DNA of 64,000 bases from positions 248,001 to 312,000 of the forward strand of contig NZ_JBHVRO010000001.1 in NCBI RefSeq assembly GCF_042885655.1, written 5' to 3'. This document shows, one piece after another, positions 28,309-35,123 of the stretch. A program made the position numbers and the translations under genes. Origin of the DNA: Psychrobacillus sp042885655. Lineage in GTDB: Bacteria; Bacillota; Bacilli; Bacillales_A; Planococcaceae. How positions within the stretch are numbered: position 1 is the stretch's first letter; every line of letters starts with the position of its first letter. The notes below the pieces were generated by a model. It saw only the letters and a list, made by a program, of their open reading frames with translations, did no database searches and was not told where the DNA came from.

Positions 28309-29385
28309 ATGAAAATTCTATTTCGCATTTTAATCGCTATTGCTATTATACTAGTGTTATTTATATATTTTGATAATCCTATTCAAGAGAATGAATTACT
28401 CACCGGATCGAATAACAAGGGACAGATAATTCCGCAAGAAACAGAAGAAATTGTAGAAACCAACAGTATTTTTTCCAGGCCAAAAACCGGCATTTCCGTA
28501 TTAGTTGGTCGACCAACTTCAGAAGTAATTAAGCTATTGGGAAAACCAACGAGAATTGAGCCATCTGCATACGGTTATGATTGGTGGGTATATAATACTT
28601 CTTTTTCGAGTTATCAATTAATAGGAGTATCCGATGAAAAAGTAAAACAAGTATTTGTTATAGGTAATAAAGTGGATGTCACACCATATAATATTGGCCA
28701 ATCTATTGAAGACATTTACCGTTTTACACTCGTTCAATCTGAAATTACCATAACTATCGATTCGAATACATACACCTTTTCGTTAAATGAAGAAGATATA
28801 AATGATCGAATTTTAGTCCAATTTGATAATTTACTTGCTATTTTATATATTGATGTAAATGACAAACTATTAGAAGCAGTCCGATTCTCTGATCCAGAGA
28901 CTCTATTACTACAGAAACCATATGATATTTTGTATAGTGGTTCGATGATTGAAACTCATACACCATCTTCATCTTTCCAAATTGCAGTAGATCGAGCAAA
29001 TGAAAGACAAATATATGAAATTACAAATGCATTTAGACTTAGACATGGTGTAAGCTCATTGGATTCAGATATGGCATTACAAAATATTGCTAGAGAGCAA
29101 AGTAAAGAAATGGCTAAAAATAATGTTGTAATAAATGAATCAAATGAAATTCCTAGTTTAAGTGATACTTTAAAAGAATCGAACATAGAATTTTCGAGAG
29201 CTGGTGGAAATACTGCTGCTTTTTATTTTGATGCTGGAGAAGCGGTAAATGGCTGGATAAATTCAAAAAGTCATAGAGATACCATATTAGGGAGAAAGTA
29301 CACTCACATTGGTGTAGGAGTGTATGGAAATTATTATACTCAGAACCTAATTGAAAGATCGATTGCTAAAGAGGATAGACATTAA
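28309..29385 (+). CDS. ylbC: YlbC-like CAP/SCP domain protein
   Basis: Membrane-anchored or secreted protein of 358 residues. A single hydrophobic helix at residues 4-22 is followed by a CAP-associated N-terminal domain (about 60-200) and a CAP/SCP domain from residue 240 with EITNAFRLRHGVSSL, IAREQSKEMA and the VNGWINSKSHRDTILG motif. The function of bacterial CAP proteins of this class is unknown. AAGGAG precedes ATG 28309 by 8 bases. Its stop abuts the stop of the convergent aspartokinase gene without any spacer. Confidence 0.88.
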   Translation: MKILFRILIAIAIILVLFIYFDNPIQENELLTGSNNKGQIIPQETEEIVETNSIFSRPKTGISVLVGRPTSEVIKLLGKPTRIEPSAYGYDWWVYNTSFSSYQLIGVSDEKVKQVFVIGNKVDVTPYNIGQSIEDIYRFTLVQSEITITIDSNTYTFSLNEEDINDRILVQFDNLLAILYIDVNDKLLEAVRFSDPETLLLQKPYDILYSGSMIETHTPSSSFQIAVDRANERQIYEITNAFRLRHGVSSLDSDMALQNIAREQSKEMAKNNVVINESNEIPSLSDTLKESNIEFSRAGGNTAAFYFDAGEAVNGWINSKSHRDTILGRKYTHIGVGVYGNYYTQNLIERSIAKEDRH

Positions 29386-30129
29386 CTAATGAAAGACGAA
29401 AGTTCCATCTTCTTCTTCAAATAACGAGCGTATATGCAATGGAACTCTGTATAGAGCAGCAAATTTAGCTGCTCTTTTTTGAATGATTTCTACAGGAGCA
29501 CTTATTATAGTTTGAAGTTCTTCATAAGACATTACAGGTATTAGTTCGACCGATTTGTTTGTAGAAGGATCTGAAGTCATTACACCAGGAACATCTTTAT
29601 AAAACTCTACAACCTCCGCTTTTAAATGATGCCCATAAAAAACCGCAGTAAAATCACTTCCACCTCTACCTAGTGTAGTAAAATTGTTTGTTTTTTCGGA
29701 TATACCTTGAAATCCAGGTACTATAATGCAATGAAAATCTTTGAAGGTAGAATATAATATATTTGTATTGACCCCTATAATATTTGCGTTTCCGTATGCT
29801 TCATTTGTGATGATTCCAGCGTTCTTTCCATAAAGAACTGTAGTGTTAATTCCTCCTTTTTTTAATTCTGCACATAAAACAGATGCAGAAATTAACTCAC
29901 CACATGCTGACAGTAAATCTGACTCAACACTACTTAGAGTTGTTGGAATAAGGTCTAAAAGTGAATCTGTTGAATAATGCTGACCTCTTCTTCCCATGGC
30001 AGAAACAACTACCAACACTTGTTCATGATTTTTCATTGCTTTTTGAATATGCTTAATGATCAATTGCCTGCTTTGATGATCTTGCATTGCAATACCACCA
30101 TATTTTTGAACAATCATAACTTCATCCAC
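29386..30129 (-). CDS. Single-domain aspartokinase-like protein lacking ACT domains
   Basis: Amino-acid-kinase fold of 247 residues that resembles the catalytic half of B. subtilis DapG (aspartokinase I). Motifs are VVSAMGRRG (41-49), TDSLLDLI, ACGELIS (75-81), PGFQG, the phosphate-binding GRGGSD (154-159) and DVPGVMTSDP. The protein ends right after IRS..GTFV, where the ACT regulatory domains normally begin, so lysine or diaminopimelate feedback should be absent. The N-terminal KFGGTS of the family is changed to KYGGIA, so activity needs testing. GTG 30129 or ATG 30117 may be the start; a 9-codon frame with its own GGAGTGA site overlaps ATG 30117. It is divergent from the MurE-like gene. Confidence 0.8.
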   Translation of the reverse strand: MDEVMIVQKYGGIAMQDHQSRQLIIKHIQKAMKNHEQVLVVVSAMGRRGQHYSTDSLLDLIPTTLSSVESDLLSACGELISASVLCAELKKGGINTTVLYGKNAGIITNEAYGNANIIGVNTNILYSTFKDFHCIIVPGFQGISEKTNNFTTLGRGGSDFTAVFYGHHLKAEVVEFYKDVPGVMTSDPSTNKSVELIPVMSYEELQTIISAPVEIIQKRAAKFAALYRVPLHIRSLFEEEDGTFVFH

Positions 30130-30139
30130 TTCACTCGTG

Positions 30140-30167
30140 ACATTTTATTCACTCCGTTCATACGATA
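30140..30167 (+). promoter_or_regulatory. Candidate mother-cell sigma promoter of the MurE-like gene
   Basis: AC (30140-30141), 17 bases, then CATACGATA (30159-30167): a full match to the sigma-K pattern AC-N16/17-CATANNNTA and 7 of 8 to the sigma-E -10. It would start transcription near 30174, about 48 bases before the proposed start codon. Confidence 0.45.
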
Positions 30168-30180
30168 CAAGGAATCATTT

Positions 30181-30207
30181 TACTTTATGCGAACACACAA
30201 GAATGGT
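30181..30207 (-). promoter_or_regulatory. Candidate mother-cell sigma promoter of the aspartokinase gene
   Basis: On the minus strand AC (30207-30206), 16 bases, then CATAAAGTA (30189-30181), again a full AC-N16-CATANNNTA match. The predicted start point near 30174 coincides with that of the opposing promoter. Confidence 0.45.
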
Positions 30208-30221
30208 GTAGGGAGTGATGA

Positions 30222-31685
30222 ATTATTTATTCTTTAAAAGACTTATTAGGTGGATTGCAATATGAGATAGTTGGAGATGTGTCAAATTTAAAAATATATA
30301 GATGGATAGACCATTCTAAACAAGTTCAAGAAGGGGATATTTTTGTATCTTTGACAAACAATCGGTCATTTGTGGAGGAAGCAATTCAAAAAGGAGCAAT
30401 TGCAATCTTAACAGAATGTTTTATCCATGATTGTATTGTTCCGCAAATAATAATTCCTTCTGAAATGGAACATTTTATGCGAAGAGTATCTATTGTGTCA
30501 TATAAACTTTTTGGAAAACAAATTAAAACAATCGGTATAACCGGAACAAACGGCAAAACTACTGTTGCCTCATTTGTAGGCCAGTTATTAATGCAACAAA
30601 AAAAATCTGTATGTGTTATTGGAACTTTAGGAGTCTATGTAAACGGTGAAAAACTAGATTCCTACTTACGTAATAATACAACTTTACCGTTTTATGATTT
30701 TATCCAAGTAGTTAAATATTGTTATGAACATAATGTGGAATATATCGTGTTAGAGGCTTCTTCTCAAGGGTTGTTAGATCAAAGATTAGGTAATTACCCA
30801 ATAGACGTTGGTGTATTTTTAAACATTGGGAAAGATCATATTGAGTTTCATGGAGGAATGGTTCCCTATAAAAAGTCGAAGGAATTGCTTACTTACCTCT
30901 CTAAGAAACTTGTTATTAATGAGGATGATGAGTGGTGTAAATCGATTGGAGAAAAATCCTTTTTACCGGTAACTCGATTTGGAGAAAATGAAAGAAGTGA
31001 TGTTGTGTATCAAATAATGGATAATACAACAGAGACAGTTCGATATAAATATTTTATGAAAGAAAAAGAATTGCAAGTTGTTATGAATAATAATGGTTAT
31101 TATAATGGTATGAATCTAGCAGCTGCAATTGCAGTGATGCAAGCATTAGACATTAAAATTGACGAATTGAGAAAAGTGAATCTCCCTAAAGGAAGGTTAG
31201 AGCGAATTCATAACGATAAAGGAATTGAAGTAATAATTGATTATGCACATACTCCCGATGCACTAGAAGCAAGTTTATCCGCCGTATCAGCCTATGCCCT
31301 TCAGAATATATTTGTTGTTTTCGGGTGTGGTGGAAATCGAGATAAGCAAAAGAGAAAGTGGATGGGAGAGGTTGCAACAAAATATGCTACTACTGCTATA
31401 ATAACGAACGATAATCCAAGAAATGAGAATCCTATCGATATTATTGAAGATATTTTAAAAGGAGCAGATTCAGATAAGGTTATCATTGAAACAGATCGAA
31501 AACAAGCAATTATTACTGCTTTAAACAATGCTAAAAAAGGGGATATTGTATTAATAGCAGGAAAGGGACATGAACAAGAACAAATTATTAATGATCTTGT
31601 AGTCCCTTTTTCTGATCATGAGGTTGTACGAAATTATTTCGATGAGTTAGGTGGAGTGATAACAAAAAATGATCCAGTTGCATAA
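30222..31685 (+). CDS. murE: MurE-type UDP-MurNAc-tripeptide synthetase with DAP signature
   Basis: Mur ligase of about 487 residues that adds the third stem amino acid to UDP-MurNAc-dipeptide. The ATP loop GITGTNGKTTV starts near residue 104, the carbamylated-lysine region is YKKSKELL, and the specificity motif DNPR (near 396) with the C-terminal GKGHE is that of meso-diaminopimelate-adding enzymes. The N-terminal UDP-binding domain is divergent and lacks the usual GxxxDGHxF loop. No ATG fits the start: TTG 30255 would cut conserved sequence and has no spaced ribosome site, whereas GGGAG at 30211-30215 suits ATT 30222 or 30225. Its 3-prime end overlaps the convergent thioesterase gene by 52 bases. 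Confidence 0.82.
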   Translation: MIYSLKDLLGGLQYEIVGDVSNLKIYRWIDHSKQVQEGDIFVSLTNNRSFVEEAIQKGAIAILTECFIHDCIVPQIIIPSEMEHFMRRVSIVSYKLFGKQIKTIGITGTNGKTTVASFVGQLLMQQKKSVCVIGTLGVYVNGEKLDSYLRNNTTLPFYDFIQVVKYCYEHNVEYIVLEASSQGLLDQRLGNYPIDVGVFLNIGKDHIEFHGGMVPYKKSKELLTYLSKKLVINEDDEWCKSIGEKSFLPVTRFGENERSDVVYQIMDNTTETVRYKYFMKEKELQVVMNNNGYYNGMNLAAAIAVMQALDIKIDELRKVNLPKGRLERIHNDKGIEVIIDYAHTPDALEASLSAVSAYALQNIFVVFGCGGNRDKQKRKWMGEVATKYATTAIITNDNPRNENPIDIIEDILKGADSDKVIIETDRKQAIITALNNAKKGDIVLIAGKGHEQEQIINDLVVPFSDHEVVRNYFDELGGVITKNDPVA

Positions 31686-32131
31686 GCAATTTTTTTACCA
31701 TCTGGCTGTGTCACTGTACATTCCATAACTACAGTTTGACGCCCTTTATGAATGTATGAAGCAGTAGCTATCAACGTTTTTTCTGTAGACGCTTTGACAA
31801 AATGAATTGTCATGTTTGCAGTCACCGCACCCTTACCTTCAGAACTTAAGTTTTTATTAACTAGAAATCCCATTGCATTATCTGAAAGAGTTGCGATAAC
31901 TCCACCATGTGGCATTCCGAAGCTATTAAAGGATAGAGGAGTTACTGGTAAAGTTACAACACATGTCTCCTCTATAAATTGAGTATCCATATGGAAAACT
32001 GCATTTAAATATGTAGGTGCGTCATTTTGTTGTTTGTTTTGTATGCCTTTCAAAAATTCAGTTAGTAAATCTATTTCAATATTTGAAGCATTTTTAGTAA
32101 CTTGGTGGATTAATGATTGTAATTCATTCAT
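31634..32131 (-). CDS. PaaI-type hotdog-fold thioesterase
   Basis: Protein of 165 residues with a C-terminal hotdog domain. NSFGMPHGGVIATLSDNAMGF near residue 84 is the PaaI/YdiI active-site helix region. Such enzymes cleave acyl- or aryl-CoA thioesters; the substrate cannot be predicted. ATG 32131 is preferred because TTGGGAGT lies 7 bases upstream; the longer frame from 32167 has no site. The last 52 bases run antisense to the end of the MurE-like gene. Divergent from ricF. Confidence 0.8.
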   Translation of the reverse strand: MNELQSLIHQVTKNASNIEIDLLTEFLKGIQNKQQNDAPTYLNAVFHMDTQFIEETCVVTLPVTPLSFNSFGMPHGGVIATLSDNAMGFLVNKNLSSEGKGAVTANMTIHFVKASTEKTLIATASYIHKGRQTVVMECTVTQPDGKKIAYATGSFFVITPPNSSK

Positions 32132-32213
32132 TATTTTACTCCCAACAATAAGATAATAGTTTAGCAATTAGTTTTAGTTTTTGTTATGATAAATAGGATA
32201 GGAGGATTATCAG

Positions 32214-32663
32214 ATGATTATGACCAATGAATGGGCTATTTTAATGGACCACTCAGATAAACTATGTAAAATGATTCTTTCCTCTGAACTATTTTATCGA
32301 TACTTAGATGCACATCGTGCTGTATATACAAATTCGAACCTAGTTAGTGAAATAAATAACTTCACTAAACTAAAAGACCAATATGAAGAGGTTCAACGGT
32401 TCGGAAAATATCATCCAGATTATTCAAAAGTAATGAAGGATATCCGATTAACTAAGCGGAAACTGGATATGGTGGATGAAATTGCAACACTTAAAGTTGC
32501 TGAGAACGACTTGCAAGACTTGTTAGATGAAGTGAGCTTGTTGATCGGTAAATCTGTTTCAGAAGGCGTTAAAGTACCGGTAAGTAATCCGTTTTTCGCA
32601 TCAAGCGGTTCTAGCTGTGGAAGCGGTTGTGGAACAGGTGGATCATGTTCCTGTTCTGCATAA
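32214..32663 (+). CDS. ylbF: RicF (YlbF), Y-complex subunit
   Basis: Helical protein of 149 residues, full length for YlbF/RicF. With RicA (YmcA) and RicT (YaaT) it forms the Y-complex that promotes RNase Y maturation of mRNAs and affects competence, biofilm formation and sporulation. The central Com_YlbF domain (for example EINNFTKLKDQYEEVQRFG) is intact. The tail has four cysteines in CGSGCG and GGSCSC, matching the iron-sulfur-binding end of RicF. ATG 32214 lies 8 bases behind GGAGG. A hairpin terminator follows. Confidence 0.93.
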   Translation: MIMTNEWAILMDHSDKLCKMILSSELFYRYLDAHRAVYTNSNLVSEINNFTKLKDQYEEVQRFGKYHPDYSKVMKDIRLTKRKLDMVDEIATLKVAENDLQDLLDEVSLLIGKSVSEGVKVPVSNPFFASSGSSCGSGCGTGGSCSCSA

Positions 32664-32670
32664 TGAAAAC

Positions 32671-32708
32671 AAAGGGATGTGTGCAAACTTGCACACATCC
32701 TTTTAATT
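32671..32708 (+). terminator. Terminator of ylbF
   Basis: Perfect ten-base-pair stem GGATGTGTGC / GCACACATCC (32675-32684 with 32691-32700) followed by TTTT. Confidence 0.85.
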
Positions 32709-32719
32709 ATAACGGTACT

Positions 32720-32976
32720 AAATAGTTATTGTCTAGATTTCACAGATGTATTCGCTATCCATGGTTTGAACGCCGAGCTACCTCCATCGCATTATGTCTT
32801 CACAAACTGCAAGAGTGTGGCGGACAATACTTTCCACAATATAAACGAAAAAAGTGGATAGAGAAGTGAGAGTAATAGTGAAGCAAATGCTTCGTCCCAA
32901 GCACTCTAGAAAATAGTGAAGACTACATGTACTTAAAAGAGAGATTGCGCTTTTCTAACAGAATAAGAAAGTATAT
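32720..32976 (+). repeat. Hairpin element tail fragment
   Basis: CATTATGTCTTCACAAACTG, GTGTGGCGGACAATAC and later CCCAAGCACTCTAGAAAATA with GTGAAGACTAC and GATTGCGCTTTTCTAA correspond to the middle and tail of the hairpin element. The hairpin 2 position (about 32851-32866) has decayed to GTGGATAGAGAAGTGAG without its right arm. No gene is supported. Confidence 0.6.
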
Positions 32977-33178
32977 AAATTTTTTATACGGTTGATTTCC
33001 GCTGCAGGCGGACGCTTTCTTACCTCTAGTCAAGTGTAATATCTATAAAAAGCAAATTAAAGATAGTAATCCATTCAACGCGTTGTTGCTTTCCGTTCCG
33101 GCGCTCGCTTTCCGCGGACATGTCTTGAGCCTCCTCGTTCGCTTCGCTACCTGCGGGGTCTCAAGGCTCATGTCCTCA
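32977..33178 (+). repeat. Long dispersed repeat, second copy
   Basis: Near-identical to 22931-23140, from AAGAAAGTATATAAATTTTT through TTGATTTCCGCTGCAGGCGG to TCTCAAGGCTCATG, in the same orientation. It is fused directly to the truncated hairpin element that follows. Confidence 0.8.
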
Positions 33179-33366
33179 CAAATTCCAAGAGGGCGACGGA
33201 TAAACATCTGACACAAGATGACCGGAAATGAGGAGTTGGAAGTGATGTAGTCACTTCCAACTCCTCAAAATTCACCGGTAATAGTGTAGCTATTGTTTTG
33301 TCCAAAGCACTCAGGAATTAGTGAAGCTAGATGCACTTAAAAGGGGCTTGCGCTTTTCTAAAAGTA
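33179..33366 (+). repeat. Dispersed hairpin element, copy D (5-prime truncated)
   Basis: Starts at CCTCACAAATTCCAAGAGGG, so hairpin 1 is missing. Hairpin 2 (33230-33266) has perfect 16-base-pair arms beginning GAGGAGTTGGAAGTGA around the loop TGTAG. The tail has TTTGTCCAAAGCACTCAGGA and ends GGGCTTGCGCTTTTCTAAAA at the stop of the phosphodiesterase gene. It lies between convergent genes (ylbF and the GDPD gene). Confidence 0.75.
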
Positions 33367-33368
33367 TC

Positions 33369-34271
33369 TTAGTCTAGCTTTAATGCTTCAATTGCTAAAT
33401 CAGGTCGATCTGTAATTATTCCTTTTGCTCCGTTTTTAATAAGCTTTTTCATCATAATAGGATCGTCAATTGTCCAATAATGAACTGGAATGTTTAAGGA
33501 ATTTAAAAATTTTATGAAATGAGCACTATCTAAAGGAAACATACTTGATTTTACAGGTATTTGAAAAACGTCTGCCTTAGGGTGGTACAAATGTTTAAAT
33601 TGACTAGTAAATGCTGCATAGGCTTTACGTACTTCTCTTTCTCCAGCTCCAAGTGCAACAGTGTTTTGAGCATATAAGTTAAAGCGATCAATTTGTTCAT
33701 CATAAAAACTTGTGACAACAACTCGTTGAAATGCTTCCTTCTCTTCAAGTAATCTCCAGAGCTTAGAAGGCATTAAACTACCCTCGTATGTTTGTGGAGC
33801 ATCTTTAATATCTATATTTATCAACATCTGAGGATACTTATCTAGAAGTTCTCCTAATGTCATTATTTGCTCTCCGCCATCTCGATAGGAATTTTTTCCT
33901 TCTAAATCTACAAAATGATATCCTAAATCAGCTTTTTTTAGTTCATTTAATGGATAGTCTGCCACTTTACCTGTAAGGTTCGTAACTCTACCCAAATACT
34001 CATCATGAAATACAATAATTTCCTCATCTTTTGTTAATCTTATATCTATTTCAAATCCATGAACTCCAAGTTTTGCTGCAATCTCAAAAGCGGAAGGTGA
34101 ACATTCTGGTGCAAGTGCTGATCCTCCACGATGTGCAAGAATAATGGGGTGTTCGTATTCAAGAGCTTCTTTTGCTGAGCGACCTTGAGGTTTGGAAAAT
34201 GCTTTTGTGCTAGCCCAAGCTGCTCCAGCAGCTGCTGCAATGGCAAAGGCTACGTTCGTTTTTTTACCCAT
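33369..34271 (-). CDS. Glycerophosphodiester phosphodiesterase
   Basis: Protein of 300 residues with an N-terminal hydrophobic helix (about 7-24; secretion signal or anchor) and a GDPD TIM barrel. The catalytic motifs are HRGGSALAPE near residue 48, the metal-binding EIDIRLTKDEEIIVFHD near 74-90, and NIDIK near 152. It hydrolyses glycerophosphodiesters to glycerol-3-phosphate outside the membrane. AAGGAGG lies 9 bases before ATG 34271. Not part of the B. subtilis ylb region at this position, so probably an insertion. Confidence 0.88.
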   Translation of the reverse strand: MGKKTNVAFAIAAAAGAAWASTKAFSKPQGRSAKEALEYEHPIILAHRGGSALAPECSPSAFEIAAKLGVHGFEIDIRLTKDEEIIVFHDEYLGRVTNLTGKVADYPLNELKKADLGYHFVDLEGKNSYRDGGEQIMTLGELLDKYPQMLINIDIKDAPQTYEGSLMPSKLWRLLEEKEAFQRVVVTSFYDEQIDRFNLYAQNTVALGAGEREVRKAYAAFTSQFKHLYHPKADVFQIPVKSSMFPLDSAHFIKFLNSLNIPVHYWTIDDPIMMKKLIKNGAKGIITDRPDLAIEALKLD

Positions 34272-34405
34272 TACTTTTTAATCCTCCTTTTAAATCCAAA
34301 GGTAGTTTTTATTATATCGAAATGCTTTCAAACTGTCAGCTAGTTGTTGTTGCTATCAATTTCATGCATATGTTATCCTTGAAAGGAAGAAATGAGGGGA
34401 ATCGT

Positions 34406-34678
34406 ATGACAGAAAGACAAGGATTAGTTGTCTATGTGCATCATTTAAAACAAGCAAAATCTTTACGGAAATATGGACATGTCCATTATATTTCGAAAAG
34501 ACTAAAATATGTTGTTTTATATTGCGATCAAGATCAGATAGAAAATGCTAAACAAAAGATGAATAAACTTCCTTTTGTGAAAGAAATTTTGGAATCTTAT
34601 CGTCCATTTTTAAAGACTGAATTTGAAAATAGTAAGCCAGATAAAGCGAAAGAATATGATTATAAAATTGGTTTATAG
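34406..34678 (+). CDS. ylbG: YlbG (DUF2129) family protein
   Basis: Protein of 90 residues with the DUF2129 core RQGLVVYVHHLKQAKSLRKYGHVHYISKRLKYVVLYC. It is a small cytosolic protein of unknown role conserved beside ylbF and rsmD in Bacillales. ATG 34406 follows GAGGGG by 6 bases; the frame is open upstream from 34322 but the extension is hydrophobic and unlike the family. Converges with the next unrecognised gene. Confidence 0.88.
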   Translation: MTERQGLVVYVHHLKQAKSLRKYGHVHYISKRLKYVVLYCDQDQIENAKQKMNKLPFVKEILESYRPFLKTEFENSKPDKAKEYDYKIGL

Positions 34679-34684
34679 CCTAAT

Positions 34685-35071
34685 CTATTGTAACGGCGGT
34701 ATGAAATGATTTAAACGTAGGATTCCGATGACGTACTGATAGAATAATCCTTTATCAACAAAGGTCGTTGAATGTTTAATATCCATATGAACGGGCACAA
34801 TACTTAGCTCTTCTAAAGTTTCATTAAAGGTAGAAAGCCTTTTGGAGATTGTTGTTGTTTTAGGTATTCCTTCAAGACATATATAAATCGGAAAAAAATT
34901 AGCATTATTGACTGGTTTAAGGGCAACTGCGATCGAACAATATTCTTGCTCTTGTTTTTTAGAGGTAAAGATAAAAGCCCGGTGAATTCGACTTTTGTTA
35001 ACTTTAGCGAGTTCACAAAGCTCAAATATATCTCCATAGCCCTCACCAAGTTCAATAAATCGTTGAATCAT
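34685..35071 (-). CDS. Conserved hypothetical protein
   Basis: Protein of 128 residues, soluble, of mixed alpha/beta character, starting MIQRFIELGEGYGDIFELCELA. I do not recognise a characterised family. Bacillales genomes often carry a protein of this size here, sometimes mislabelled as methylthioribose kinase. ATG 35071 is chosen over the longer frame from 35152 because AAAGGAAGTG lies upstream at suitable distance. It is divergent from the secreted protein gene at 35124 with 52 bases between. Confidence 0.65.
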   Translation of the reverse strand: MIQRFIELGEGYGDIFELCELAKVNKSRIHRAFIFTSKKQEQEYCSIAVALKPVNNANFFPIYICLEGIPKTTTISKRLSTFNETLEELSIVPVHMDIKHSTTFVDKGLFYQYVIGILRLNHFIPPLQ

Positions 35072-35123
35072 TGAAAACACTTCCTTTCCAATCCATCTTA
35101 CCACTTTGTTGGAGGACTGTTCT

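Noticed and set aside
29386..30129. Aspartokinase as a truncated pseudogene
   Set aside because: The stop falls at a natural domain boundary, the ylbC gene starts at the next base so there is no ACT remnant, and the frame is intact; loss of the regulatory domain looks old.
30218..30265. Leader peptide (ATG 30218, 15 codons) controlling the MurE-like gene
   Set aside because: The ribosome site is only 2 bases from this ATG and the frame overlaps family-like MurE sequence, so an alternative start for MurE explains the region better.
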